From contig JAVJQK010000110.1 of the NCBI GenBank assembly GCA_040218145.1, forward strand, positions 1-64,000: a DNA stretch of 64,000 nt. Direction: 5' to 3'. Each line of letters begins with the position of its first letter. Within the stretch, counting starts at the first letter, position 1. This DNA comes from Sandaracinaceae bacterium (GTDB taxonomy: Bacteria > Myxococcota_A > Polyangia > Polyangiales > Sandaracinaceae). Positions 51,871 to 61,224 of this stretch are shown piece by piece. The translations under genes were made by a program, and so were the position numbers. The notes beneath the pieces were generated by a model. It did not search any database. It saw only the letters and a program-made list of their open reading frames with translations, and was not told the DNA's origin.

Positions 51871-53001
51871 TCAGAAGCGGCCGGACAGGACGACGCCGCC
51901 GCCGTCGCGACCCGCGCTGGGCGCGGCCTGAAGCTCGAAGCCCTGTCCCGCCAGCTGGTCTTCGTCGCCGCCGTCCAGGCCTCCGATGATCACGAAGAAC
52001 GCCGTGGCCGCGGCGCCCGCGACGGCGCCGATGATGAACACGTCGGTGAGCACGCTGGTCGTGTTCGCGAGCCCCGCCGCGTCGAGCCCCTCCTGGCGAG
52101 CCGCGTTGCGCTCGGCCTGCGAGAGCGAGCCGTCGTTGCTGCGCAGGACCGCGTCCTCGAAGCTCGAGTTGGCGCTGATCGCGACGATGCCCGTCACCAC
52201 GGCGGCCACGGTGAACGCGGCCGTCACGCTGCCGGCGATGATGACCGGCGTGGTGAGCCGGAGCTCGAACCCGCCGCCCTCGCTCGGCGCCTCGTCGAAG
52301 ACGGCTTCGTCCGCCTCGGCCGTCGCGTCGAGCTCCGCGCCCGCCTCGACGGGGTCACCGGTCTCCGCCGCCGCCTCACTCGGGCCGGTGTCCGGGGCCG
52401 CGTCCGCCACCGCCGCGGGCTCGTCCGCGCCGCGCTCGAGCCGGATCGAGATGCGCTCGTCCGAGCCGCCGGTCACCTCGACCTCGCGGTGCTCGGTGCG
52501 GTAGCCGTCCATGCGCACCGTCAGGTGGTGCGTGCCGGCCACGAGACGCACGGGCTCGAGGACCGGCGCGACCCGCGTCTCGGCGTTGTCGATGACGACC
52601 CGCGCGCCGTCCGGCGCGATCGCCAGCCGCACCTGCCCCAGCTGGCCCTCGAGGCGTCGGAGCGCGGCCTGGACCTCGCGGCGCTGCTGGCGGGAGGCGC
52701 CCTCCGCCTCGGCGAGGAAGCGCTCGAAGTGGTGCATCGCCTCGAGCGGTCGCTCGAGGTGCTCGTAGCAGTTGGCCATGTTCACCCGCACCGTCGGGTG
52801 GGGCGCGAGCCGGTAGGCTTCCTGGAACGCCTCGAGGGCGCCCTGGTAGTTGCCGTCCTCGTAGCGCTCGACCCCGAGGCCGAATTGCTCTCGCGCGCGA
52901 GCGCGATCGTCTTCGGACGGTGTGGAGCTCTGGGCGTACGCGCCCGCGGTGAGGGCGAAGGCGAAAGCGAAGGCCGTGAGGCCGAGAAGGCGCCGGATCA
53001 T
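51871..53001 (-). CDS. TPR and PEGA domain membrane-associated protein
   Basis: The 376-residue protein (ATG 53001, GGGAGG upstream) has a signal peptide (MIRRLLGLTAFAFAFALTAGAYAQ) and TPR-like repeats at about 30-115 (EDGNYQGALEAFQEAYRLAP, NMANCYEHLERPLEAMHHFE). A PEGA-type beta domain is at about 120-190 (RVVIDNAE...LVAGTHHLTVRMDGY), followed by an acidic Ala/Glu linker and two C-terminal membrane segments (IIAGSVTAAFTVAAVVTGIV, DVFIIGAVAGAAATAFFVII). This architecture is common in myxobacterial envelope proteins. Role unknown. Confidence 0.75.
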   Translation of the reverse strand: MIRRLLGLTAFAFAFALTAGAYAQSSTPSEDDRARAREQFGLGVERYEDGNYQGALEAFQEAYRLAPHPTVRVNMANCYEHLERPLEAMHHFERFLAEAEGASRQQRREVQAALRRLEGQLGQVRLAIAPDGARVVIDNAETRVAPVLEPVRLVAGTHHLTVRMDGYRTEHREVEVTGGSDERISIRLERGADEPAAVADAAPDTGPSEAAAETGDPVEAGAELDATAEADEAVFDEAPSEGGGFELRLTTPVIIAGSVTAAFTVAAVVTGIVAISANSSFEDAVLRSNDGSLSQAERNAARQEGLDAAGLANTTSVLTDVFIIGAVAGAAATAFFVIIGGLDGGDEDQLAGQGFELQAAPSAGRDGGGVVLSGRF

Positions 53002-53066
53002 CGTGGGTTCCTCCCGATCCGGGGCAACATACGGAGTCCCGTGAGGCGAGAGCAAGTGTCGCGCGA

Positions 53067-54275
53067 TCAGGCGACCACGGAGCGACGCGCGAGGCGGTCC
53101 ACGATGTGTGTCACCTGCGCCGGCTCGACGTGCTCCTCGGCCAGGGCCGACAGGGCGCCCTGGACGTCCGGATCGGTGCTGACGTCGGCGGCGACGCGGA
53201 TGCGCGCGAGGCCGCCTTCGGTGTGACGCAGGGCGAGGGCGGCGGCGACGCGCTGGCGCGGCTCGGCGGCCGGGTTGCGCAGGAGCGACAGGAGCCGCTG
53301 CGCGTCGATGGCCACGGCGCGATAGGCCTGGGTCTCCGTCAGGTGCCGGAGCCGCTCCGTCCAGGCGCGCGGATCGGCCTCGGTCGGGTCGAGCTCCGCG
53401 ACGTGTGCGCCCGCCGCGGCGCCGCTGCGCACCATCGCCATGCCCTCCTCGAGCAGCGCCGCGAGCAGCCGCGCGCGGCGCGTCGGGATGAAGCTCCCGA
53501 GCCAGATCCGCTCGGTCGGCGTCTGGATCGCCAGCGAGGTGGTGGCGGCGTCGGCGGTGCCCACGTGGACCCGCTGGACGTCGCGATACGAGACGTAGCG
53601 GGAGCGGAACCGGCCCTGCACGTGGACGCCGTCGGCGCCGAAGCGGATCGCGCCGCGCCCGTGCCCGACGAAGCCCGCGAGGGCCGCGCCGAGCAAGGCC
53701 GCGGGCACCAGCTCGGGGCCGAAGAGGAGCGGCATCGCCGATGCGCCGAGGACCCAGCCCGCCATGGCCGCCCGCATGACGCGCGCCTCGCCGGTGCCGA
53801 GGGAGACCGCGTAGCTGCGCGTGCGCGGAGCGACGGAGCGGATCCGCGCGAGCAGCCGCTCCCCAGCCGCCTGATGGCCGACGGTGACGACGTGCTCGTC
53901 TCCGTCACGCCCGACGATCTCGACCTTGGTGGGCTTGGGCATCCAGGCCACCGCCACGTCCTCGGTCCGCATCCGGAGCGAGTCGCCGAGCAAGACCCGC
54001 TCCTCGTCGACGAAGGCGCCCCGCGCGGCTCCCTCGCGGCGCCGCAGGAGCAGCAGCGCGAGCGGGGAGAGCCCGAGCCCGATCGTCCAGGCCACGAGCG
54101 CCAGCGCGATCGAGAAGCCGACGACCAGGGTCCCGTTGGTCGACATGGACCAGGTCGCGGCCGCGGCGAGCACGAAGGCCGCGCCGATGAGCGGGGGGAG
54201 CGCGGCGGCGGCGCCGACCCGCTTCGCGGGCGTGGACTCGACCTCGAGGACTCCGTCGTCGCTCACTTCGGTCAT
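53067..54275 (-). CDS. membrane protein with PH-like segments, unknown
   Basis: The 402-residue protein (ATG 54275) has two N-terminal membrane spans (PPLIGAAFVLAAAATW and VGFSIALALVAWTIGLGL), a beta-rich region (EERVLLGDSLRMRTEDVAVAW), and a second hydrophobic pair (MAGWVLGASAMPLLFGPELV, ALLGAALAGFVG). A further beta-rich segment resembles bacterial PH-like YcxB domains (IRFGADGVHVQGRFRSRYVS). The C-terminal 120 residues are helical pairs that could be HEAT-like. No precise family. Confidence 0.6.
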   Translation of the reverse strand: MTEVSDDGVLEVESTPAKRVGAAAALPPLIGAAFVLAAAATWSMSTNGTLVVGFSIALALVAWTIGLGLSPLALLLLRRREGAARGAFVDEERVLLGDSLRMRTEDVAVAWMPKPTKVEIVGRDGDEHVVTVGHQAAGERLLARIRSVAPRTRSYAVSLGTGEARVMRAAMAGWVLGASAMPLLFGPELVPAALLGAALAGFVGHGRGAIRFGADGVHVQGRFRSRYVSYRDVQRVHVGTADAATTSLAIQTPTERIWLGSFIPTRRARLLAALLEEGMAMVRSGAAAGAHVAELDPTEADPRAWTERLRHLTETQAYRAVAIDAQRLLSLLRNPAAEPRQRVAAALALRHTEGGLARIRVAADVSTDPDVQGALSALAEEHVEPAQVTHIVDRLARRSVVA

Positions 54276-55147
<872 letters not shown>

Positions 55148-55735
55148 CTACAGCGCCCAGGGGTCCAGTACCTCGCTCCAGACCTCGGTGACCGAGGCGC
55201 GCGGGGTGCGGTCCACGAACGGGTCGACGACCTCGCTCCAGAGCACCGTGATCGGCCCTTCGCGCTCACGAGGCGGGTCGTCGGCGAACGGGTCGACGAT
55301 CTCGTCGGCGAGGGCGATGACCACGTCCTCGTCCCACGCGCGTCGGCGGCGCTCGGCGCTCGCGTCGACGCGCCCGAGCACGTCGGCGCTCAGCGCGGCC
55401 AGCCGGCCTCGCAGCGCGCGCGGCTCGCGGATCCGGTCGCTCGTCCACGCGACCTGACCCGCCGACTCGTAGCGGAGCACCCAGCGATCCGGGCGCGAGA
55501 ACGCGATGGTGAGGCGGTCGTGCGCGCTGGGGGCGCGCTCGTCCGTCATGCGGATCACCGTGCGCTCGGTCGCGCGGGCGATGGCGCGGAGGAGCGCGGT
55601 CTGGTTCACGCGCGTCGGCCCGGGGTCGACGATCACGACGAGCGGGCCCTGCGCGCCGTTGGTCTGCGCGTACGAGGTCTGCGCCGCGGCGGCGGAGGCC
55701 ACCAGGATCGCGATGGAGATCAGGGCGCGCGTCAC
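55148..55735 (-). CDS. secreted protein, unknown
   Basis: The 195-residue protein (ATG 55735) has a signal peptide (LISIAILVASAAAAQTSYAQ), then a mixed alpha/beta body with charged segments and two similar C-terminal motifs, DEIVDPFADDPP and WSEVVDPFVDRTP, followed by WSEVLDPWAL. The DP-F/W repeats at the end are unusual. No family recognised. The repeat tract begins after its stop. Confidence 0.6.
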   Translation of the reverse strand: MTRALISIAILVASAAAAQTSYAQTNGAQGPLVVIVDPGPTRVNQTALLRAIARATERTVIRMTDERAPSAHDRLTIAFSRPDRWVLRYESAGQVAWTSDRIREPRALRGRLAALSADVLGRVDASAERRRRAWDEDVVIALADEIVDPFADDPPREREGPITVLWSEVVDPFVDRTPRASVTEVWSEVLDPWAL

Positions 55736-55777
55736 GCCCGGAGCCTACCGCGTCTCCGCCACCCGATCACCGCTCCG

Positions 55778-56383
55778 TCAGCAGTGACGCGTGTAGCAGC
55801 CGGTGCGGACCGCGTCGCGGAGCGAGCTGGCGATGCTGCGCGTGAGCGACGCGATGGCGTCCTCGGAGTCGCGCGGCCGATCGATCTCGCGCCACGCGAA
55901 CTGGTCCTCGTCGCCACAGCCGGACCAGAGCGAGTAGCCCCAGCGAGACGGCGCGGTGGCGTCCCAGAGGTCCACGTACACGTGGCGAGCCGCGCACGAG
56001 AGGTGATTGCTCGGGTCGCTCATCGCCTGGGAGTAGTGGACCTCGCCCGGCAACGAGAGCGCGGCGTCGTGACCCAGCTCCACCGCGAGGGACTCGGCGA
56101 TGGCCTCGTAGACCCCTTCGCGGTCGGGCGCGGGCACGCTCATCAGGCCCACGTCCTTGAAGGAGATCTCCGAGAAGCGCGCGCGCTCGTCGTCGACGCG
56201 CACCACCCACGGCGAGTAGAGCGGGCCGCGGGGCGCGTCGGCGGCCGCGGGATGTTCCTGCGCCGGGCGATCGACTGCGAGGCGCGCGACGGGGCGCTCG
56301 GGCGCGCAGCCCAGCAGCGACGAGGCGGCGAACCCGAAGAGGAAGGCGCGGAGAAAGAGAGCGCGGTGCATCAGAGCGTCCAT
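55778..56383 (-). CDS. lipoprotein, unknown
   Basis: The 201-residue protein begins MDALMHRALFLRAFLFGFAASSLLGC (lipobox LLGC; a second Met at residue 5 is an alternative start). The body contains three or four Cys residues (SGCGDEDQFAW, RTGCYTRHC) but no known domain. It lies 42 bp upstream of the gene at 55735 on the same strand, so the pair may be cotranscribed. Confidence 0.6.
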   Translation of the reverse strand: MDALMHRALFLRAFLFGFAASSLLGCAPERPVARLAVDRPAQEHPAAADAPRGPLYSPWVVRVDDERARFSEISFKDVGLMSVPAPDREGVYEAIAESLAVELGHDAALSLPGEVHYSQAMSDPSNHLSCAARHVYVDLWDATAPSRWGYSLWSGCGDEDQFAWREIDRPRDSEDAIASLTRSIASSLRDAVRTGCYTRHC

Positions 56384-56405
56384 ACGGCGAACGGGTCGGC
56401 GAAGG

Positions 56406-56621
56406 TTACCGCTGCGTCGGCTTCTCCGAAAGGGTTCGTGCGCGTTCCACGACGCGGGCCAGCGTGGAGACGCACGGATCGCAGAACCCCCCGCAGCACG
56501 GCAGCCACTGCTCGCGTGGCGTCCGGAGCATGGCGAGCACGTCCGGCCGGTGCTCGGGGTCGAGGCCGGCTTCGCTGAGCGCCGTGTCGACCGCCTCCAG
56601 CTCTCCGAGCGCGCGCGTCAT
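56406..56621 (-). CDS. 71-residue Cys-motif protein
   Basis: ATG 56621 lies two bases after the antiporter stop. The protein is helical with one compact motif, WLPCCGGFCDPC, near residue 45, which looks like a metal or Fe-S binding or redox site. The tight junction suggests cotranslation with the antiporter. No family recognised. Confidence 0.6.
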   Translation of the reverse strand: MTRALGELEAVDTALSEAGLDPEHRPDVLAMLRTPREQWLPCCGGFCDPCVSTLARVVERARTLSEKPTQR

Positions 56622-56623
56622 CG

Positions 56624-57580
56624 TCAGGAGGTCAGGGCGACGGCGGCCTGGTAGGCGACGAAGGCGAACAGGAGCACGCCGCCCTCCACGCGCGACACGT
56701 GGCTCGGCCGCAGGAAGAAGCGCGTCATCGCGAAGAGCAGGAGCGTGACGCCGAACATCACCGGCAGATCGCGGCGCAGCACCGCGAGCGGGACCGGGCC
56801 CGGCGCGATCAGGCCCGGCAGCGCGAGCACGCCGAGGGTGTTGAACATGTTGGACCCGATGACGTTGCCGACCGCGAGGTCGTGCTCGCCACGCCGGGCC
56901 GCCATCACGCTCGCGGCGAGCTCGGGCAGGCTCGTCCCGATCGCCACCACCGACAGGCCGACGACGAGCTCGGGCACCGCGAGCTGCTCCGCGAGCTGCA
57001 CCGCGCCCCAGACGAGCAGGCGGGAGCTGCCGAGCAGGAGCGCGAGGCCGACCACGACCCAGAAGACGGCGCGCCACGTGGACATGCCCTCGGGGATGTC
57101 GCCCTCGATCTCCTCCGGCTCGTCCGCCCGCAGGCCGAGCCACACCACCCAGCCCATCATGCCGATGAGCGCCCCGCCGAGGATCACCCCGTCCACGACG
57201 CCGAGGTCGCCGTCGAGCATGAGGACCGTGGCGAGCAGCATGCAGCCGACGAGGATCGGCAGCTCCCGACGCAACACGGTCCCGCGCACGGCCATGGGCG
57301 CCACGAGCGCCGAGGCCCCGAGCACGAGGGTCACGTTGGTGATGTTGGACCCCAGCGCGTTGCCGATGCAGAGATCCCCGCCCTCCGTCGCGGCCGCGAT
57401 CGCCGAGACGAGGAACTCGGGCGCGGAGGTGCCGAAGCCCACGATCGTCAGCCCGATGATCAGCGTGGAGACCCCGAAGTTCCGCGCCGCGGCGGCCGCG
57501 CCCAGCACGAACCGGTCCGCGGCCCAGACGAGCACGACGAATCCGACCGCGATGGCCGAGATGGACGAGAGCCAAACCAG
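56624..57580 (-). CDS. calcium/sodium antiporter (CaCA family), probable CTG start
   Basis: The protein has the two inverted alpha-repeats of the YrbG/CaCA family: GFGTSAPEFLVSAIAAA followed by GNALGSNITNVTLVLG, and AIGTSLPELAASVMAA followed by GNVIGSNMFNTLGVLA, with about ten membrane spans. The first ATG/GTG/TTG in frame is GTG 57535, which would cut off half of the first helix. CTG 57580, seven bases after GGGGAGG (57588-57594), restores LVWLSSISAIAVGFVVLVWAADRF, giving 318 residues. It exchanges Ca2+ for Na+ or H+ across the inner membrane. Confidence 0.82.
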   Translation of the reverse strand: MVWLSSISAIAVGFVVLVWAADRFVLGAAAAARNFGVSTLIIGLTIVGFGTSAPEFLVSAIAAATEGGDLCIGNALGSNITNVTLVLGASALVAPMAVRGTVLRRELPILVGCMLLATVLMLDGDLGVVDGVILGGALIGMMGWVVWLGLRADEPEEIEGDIPEGMSTWRAVFWVVVGLALLLGSSRLLVWGAVQLAEQLAVPELVVGLSVVAIGTSLPELAASVMAARRGEHDLAVGNVIGSNMFNTLGVLALPGLIAPGPVPLAVLRRDLPVMFGVTLLLFAMTRFFLRPSHVSRVEGGVLLFAFVAYQAAVALTS

Positions 57581-57659
57581 GATGAAGCCTCCCCGGCGAT
57601 CTTGCGCCGGCGAGGCGAACTATAGACATTCGAAGTCGATTCGCACGGAAAGCGACGGG

Positions 57660-59072
57660 ATGGAAGAGCACACGGCGCACGGTCCTTGGACGCGCGCGGA
57701 CCTGGCGTTGCCTGTCGGAAGCGCGCGCGCGGTCTGGCGTGGGCGCGGCGGCGTCATCGCGCTCGAACACGGGGCGGCGCGTCTGGACGCGGAGCGGGCG
57801 GGCTACGAGGCGCTCTCGGCCCACCCGGCCCGCCCGACGGTGCTCGCGTGGGGAGAGCGCTCGGTGGTGCTCGCGCCGCTGGGCGAGCCCGACGCGCCGA
57901 GCCCGCCGCCCGGTCGCTGGGTGAGGCGGATCGACACGCGCCGCGCGCTGCTGCGGGAGCTGTCCGACGAGATCCGGCTGGATCGCGCGCTCGGCAAGCT
58001 GGGCGCGAAGCGGCGGGACGTGGACCGGTTCCTCGACGCGGAGCTCGACGTGGCCATCCACCTCGGCCCGAGCTTCGGCGGGCTGGCGCCCGGGCTCTGG
58101 CGGGAGCAGGAGGGGCGGGTCGTGGGGCTGCGGCTGGATCGGGCGCGCGCCGAGGGCTGGACCGCGCTGGACGCGCCGAGCCTCGAGGGCGCGCCGAGCC
58201 CGGACGCGGCGGAGGAGGGCCTCGCGCTGGCGCACCAGGCGTGGCTCGCGCGCGAGGCGGCGCACGGGGACGCGGACGCGCGGGCGGCGCTGCTCGAGCT
58301 GCTGGCCAGCGGGCCGGAGCCGACGCGGGCGCGGGTGTGGATCGAGGGGCCGACCTTCCTTGACCCGGACCTCTGGGAGCGGCCGGGGGCCGAGGTCTCG
58401 GCCTCGCGCGCGCGCTGGCTGCTCGGGCACCTCGACGGGCTCGCGGTGGGCGGGGAGCGTCTGCGCGTGCGCACGGACCCGCCGGTGCGCCGAGGTCGGC
58501 GCCCCCCGCCGCGAGAGCCTCGCGCGGTCCGCCGTCGGCGCGTCTTCTCGCGCTGGGACGAGGGCGTGCGCGTGGATGACGAGGGGCTCTTCAGCGCGAC
58601 GCCCGAGGCGCTCGCGATGCGCATCGCCGACGGAGCGCGCGGGGTGGTGCTGGACGCGACCTGCGGCGCGGGCGCGCTCTCGATCGCGCTCGCCCGCCAG
58701 CCCGGGGTGGAGCGGGTGATCGCGGTCGACGTGGATCGCGCGCGCCTGGCGATGGCGGCCCACAACGCGACGCTCTACGGCGTGGGCGAGCGCATCGACT
58801 GGGTCCACGGCGACGCGGCCGACGTCGTGCGCGCGCGCCGCGCCGACCTGCTCGTGATCGATCCGCCCTGGGGAGGGCGCGACTACGTCCGCGACGCGAT
58901 CGACCTCGACGGGCTCGACATGGACGTCCGGGCCCTCCTGGACGCGTTCGCGGGGCCGGTGATCCTGAAGCTCCCCCGCAGCTTCGACGCCCGCGCGCTC
59001 CCCGAGTTCGCCTTCGAGGCGCTCGTCGACGAGCGCGGCGTGCTCAAGATGCTCGTCGCGCGGCGGGCCTGA
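57660..59072 (+). CDS. TGS1-like methyltransferase with unknown N-terminal domain
   Basis: The 470-residue protein (ATG 57660) has a C-terminal Rossmann methyltransferase at about 315-470: VLDATCGAGALSIALAR (SAM loop), IAVDVDRARLAMAAHNA and LLVIDPPWGGRDYV (D401-P-P-W404). The DPPWGG and ATCGAG motifs are those of the RNA cap guanine-N2 methyltransferase (TGS1, PF09445) family. The N-terminal 280 residues (VIALEHGAARLDAERAGYEA... WVRRIDTRRALLRELSDEIR) somewhat recall a degenerate kinase-like fold, but this is weak. The bacterial substrate is unknown; rRNA or tRNA guanine is a guess. Confidence 0.75.
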   Translation: MEEHTAHGPWTRADLALPVGSARAVWRGRGGVIALEHGAARLDAERAGYEALSAHPARPTVLAWGERSVVLAPLGEPDAPSPPPGRWVRRIDTRRALLRELSDEIRLDRALGKLGAKRRDVDRFLDAELDVAIHLGPSFGGLAPGLWREQEGRVVGLRLDRARAEGWTALDAPSLEGAPSPDAAEEGLALAHQAWLAREAAHGDADARAALLELLASGPEPTRARVWIEGPTFLDPDLWERPGAEVSASRARWLLGHLDGLAVGGERLRVRTDPPVRRGRRPPPREPRAVRRRRVFSRWDEGVRVDDEGLFSATPEALAMRIADGARGVVLDATCGAGALSIALARQPGVERVIAVDVDRARLAMAAHNATLYGVGERIDWVHGDAADVVRARRADLLVIDPPWGGRDYVRDAIDLDGLDMDVRALLDAFAGPVILKLPRSFDARALPEFAFEALVDERGVLKMLVARRA

Positions 59073-59081
59073 GCGCCGCTG

Positions 59082-59157
59082 GTCTCGCCGTGAGACGTCA
59101 GGCGCGCGTCTCAGCGCGAGACGCCGCGAAGACGGCCTCGCTGTCTCAGGGCGAGAC
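59082..59157 (+). promoter_or_regulatory. three GTCTC-N5-GAGAC palindromes
   Basis: GTCTCGCCGTGAGAC (59082-59096), GTCTCAGCGCGAGAC (59108-59122) and GTCTCAGGGCGAGAC (59143-59157) are three perfect 5-bp-arm inverted repeats with a 5-bp spacer, 26 and 35 bp apart. They lie after the methyltransferase stop and about 107 bp before the receiver gene start, consistent with a multi-site operator. The regulator is not identified. Confidence 0.65.
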
Positions 59158-59263
59158 GGAGGCGGGCGTGACCTCCACCAGAGCATGCAACCGTGCGTTG
59201 GCACGTTCGATGAAGAGCCCTCTGTCAGACGCGCCGTGGCGGCGGCGTCTCGGAGGAAGAGAA

Positions 59264-59734
59264 GTGAAGCGAGAAAACCCCGTTCGAGTGTTGTTGGTCG
59301 ATGACGACCCCCTCATGCGTCGCACCGGGAGCCGCGTGATCCGGCGCCGGCTCGCGGTGGAGGTCGTGGTCGCCGACGGCGCCTTCGACGCGGTGGCGCG
59401 CCTCCGTTGCGGTGAGCGCTACGACCTCATCGTCGCGGATCTCGAGATGCCCGGCATGGACGGCTTCGAGCTCATCGAGCGGGTCGCGGAGATCGCCCCC
59501 GACCTGCCCATCGGGGTCTGGTCGGGCAGCGATCGCGTCTCCCTCGCCGAGCAGCGCAAGCTCGCCTTCGTGGTCCGGAAGACCCGCCCCATCGGCGAGC
59601 TCATCGACGCGATGGCCTACCTGCTCGCCGAGCGCGGGGCGCGGATGGAGACGCTCCGCCGGTCGGGCTTCCGCTCGCGCGCGCGCATCGACACGCCCTC
59701 GCACGAAGGAAACGGGAACGGGAATGGAGCGTGA
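59264..59734 (+). CDS. single-domain response regulator
   Basis: The 156-residue protein starts at GTG 59264, seven bases after GGAGG. It has a CheY-like receiver (VRVLLVDDDPLMRR, phospho-Asp in LIVADLEMPGMDG, Lys near VVRKTRPI; the usual T/S position reads VWSGS). An Arg-rich, then Asn/Gly tail (EGNGNGNGA) replaces any output domain. It probably relays a signal by protein contact. Its TGA overlaps the next gene's GTG. Confidence 0.85.
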   Translation: MKRENPVRVLLVDDDPLMRRTGSRVIRRRLAVEVVVADGAFDAVARLRCGERYDLIVADLEMPGMDGFELIERVAEIAPDLPIGVWSGSDRVSLAEQRKLAFVVRKTRPIGELIDAMAYLLAERGARMETLRRSGFRSRARIDTPSHEGNGNGNGA

Positions 59735-59949
59735 GCCCCCTGTGCGACCGACTGGTCGTGCTCCTCTCGGGGACGGTGGGCGAGGAGGTCGCGCGCGACA
59801 CCGTGCAAGACGCGCTGAGCGCGCTGGGACGAGACCCGCGGCTCCTCGATCGGCCGGCCGCGCTGGAGGTGCTCGAGCACATCGCGCAACGCCCCGGGCT
59901 GGTCGGCGTCACGGCGCGCTTCGCCAAGTCGCGCTTGCACCTGGGCTGA
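59731..59949 (+). CDS. 72-residue protein coupled to the response regulator
   Basis: GTG 59731 overlaps the response-regulator stop as GTGA. The product is a small helical protein (LVVLLSGTVGEEVARDTVQD, ALEVLEHIAQRPGLVGVTAR) without known domain. The overlap suggests equal production and a functional link with the receiver. Confidence 0.65.
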   Translation: MSPLCDRLVVLLSGTVGEEVARDTVQDALSALGRDPRLLDRPAALEVLEHIAQRPGLVGVTARFAKSRLHLG

Positions 59950-59967
59950 CGGACGGGCTGACGGACC

Positions 59968-61152
59968 TCACTCGGCCGTCGCGGCCCGTGGCTCGACGCG
60001 TCTGTCCCAGAGCCAGAAGACGACCGCGCCGAACAGCGGCAGCGCCGCGGCCGAGAGGTACATCGTGCGGAAGCCCGCGGCCTCGGCCACCCAGCCCAGC
60101 ACCGGTCCGCCCGCGAAGATCCCCGCGTCGAAGACGGCGGTGAAGAGGGACACGGCGGAGCCGCGGTCCGACGGGTTGGCGCGGTCGACCACCATCGCGC
60201 TCAGGATCGGGAACGCGTAGCCGTGTCCGATGCCGGCCAGCACGCCGGCGATCGCGATGTCGAGGTCCGAGTGGGCGATGGAGACCATGCCCATCGCGAA
60301 GCCGATGCCGAGCATCGACGGGAAGAACACGCGTTTGGGCCCCAGGCGGTCGGGCACCCAGCCGAAGAAGACGCGCAGCAGGATGGCGGCCGCGGCGTAG
60401 GTGGAGAAGAAGAGCCCGACGCTGCCGATCTGCTCCTCCTCGACGAAGCGCTTGAGGAAGACGAAGCCCGCCGCGAGCGCGGTCGCGAAGGCGGAGCCGA
60501 CGAACCAGATCGGCATCAGGTCGCGCTGGCGGAGCGCGGCGAAGAAGCCCTCCCCGCGCGGGGCTCCGCGCGGCTTCTCCGGCTCGGTGAGCGGGAGCGA
60601 CGCGAGCAGCGCGACCGTCGCGATGGCCACGCTGACCATGAACAGCTCGCGGTAGCCCGCGTGGGCCAGGACCACGTCCCCGAGCAGGCCGCCGAGGGAG
60701 ATGGGCAGCATGCCGCTCACGCCGAACAGCCCCATGCCCTCGGTGCGGCGCGAGGCGGGCACGATGTCGGCGGCGTAGGTGAAGAGCGAGCTGAAGATCG
60801 CGCCCTCCGCGAAGCCCTGCAGCACGCGGACCGCGACCAGCCACGGCCCCACGTCCACGACGGTGAGGTAGAGCGCGCAGGCCGCGAGGTGCGCCACGCC
60901 GCCGGCGAGGATCACCGGGCGCCGTCCCCAGACGTCCATCACGCGGCCCGCGAACGGCCGGATGAAGATGGCCGCGCCGCTCATGACGCCGAAGACGAAG
61001 CCGATGGTCGCCTCCGCGGCGCCGAGGTCGGCCAGGAAGCCCGGCAGGTGCAGGTATCCGTGCAGCGCCAGGCCCTGCAGCAGGTTGGCGACGAAGGCGA
61101 TGACGAACGGGACGGTGATGAGGCGCTCGCGAGAGCGCGCGGGGGGATTCAT
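59968..61152 (-). CDS. MFS transporter
   Basis: The 394-residue protein has about twelve membrane helices. Loop motifs of the major facilitator superfamily are visible (FAGRVMDVWGRRPVIL between helices 2 and 3, DRLGPKRVFF in the second half). The first helices (FVANLLQGLALHGYLHLPGFLADLGAAEATIGFVFG) resemble drug or metabolite exporters. The substrate is unknown. It lies 72 bp after the DUF1704 gene on the same strand. Confidence 0.85.
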   Translation of the reverse strand: MNPPARSRERLITVPFVIAFVANLLQGLALHGYLHLPGFLADLGAAEATIGFVFGVMSGAAIFIRPFAGRVMDVWGRRPVILAGGVAHLAACALYLTVVDVGPWLVAVRVLQGFAEGAIFSSLFTYAADIVPASRRTEGMGLFGVSGMLPISLGGLLGDVVLAHAGYRELFMVSVAIATVALLASLPLTEPEKPRGAPRGEGFFAALRQRDLMPIWFVGSAFATALAAGFVFLKRFVEEEQIGSVGLFFSTYAAAAILLRVFFGWVPDRLGPKRVFFPSMLGIGFAMGMVSIAHSDLDIAIAGVLAGIGHGYAFPILSAMVVDRANPSDRGSAVSLFTAVFDAGIFAGGPVLGWVAEAAGFRTMYLSAAALPLFGAVVFWLWDRRVEPRAATAE

Positions 61153-61224
61153 CCAACCTCGGGGGCGGCCGGAAGCATTGGACCCCGCGGCGCTCCCCGC
61201 CAGTGACCATCTCGGCCCGGGCTC

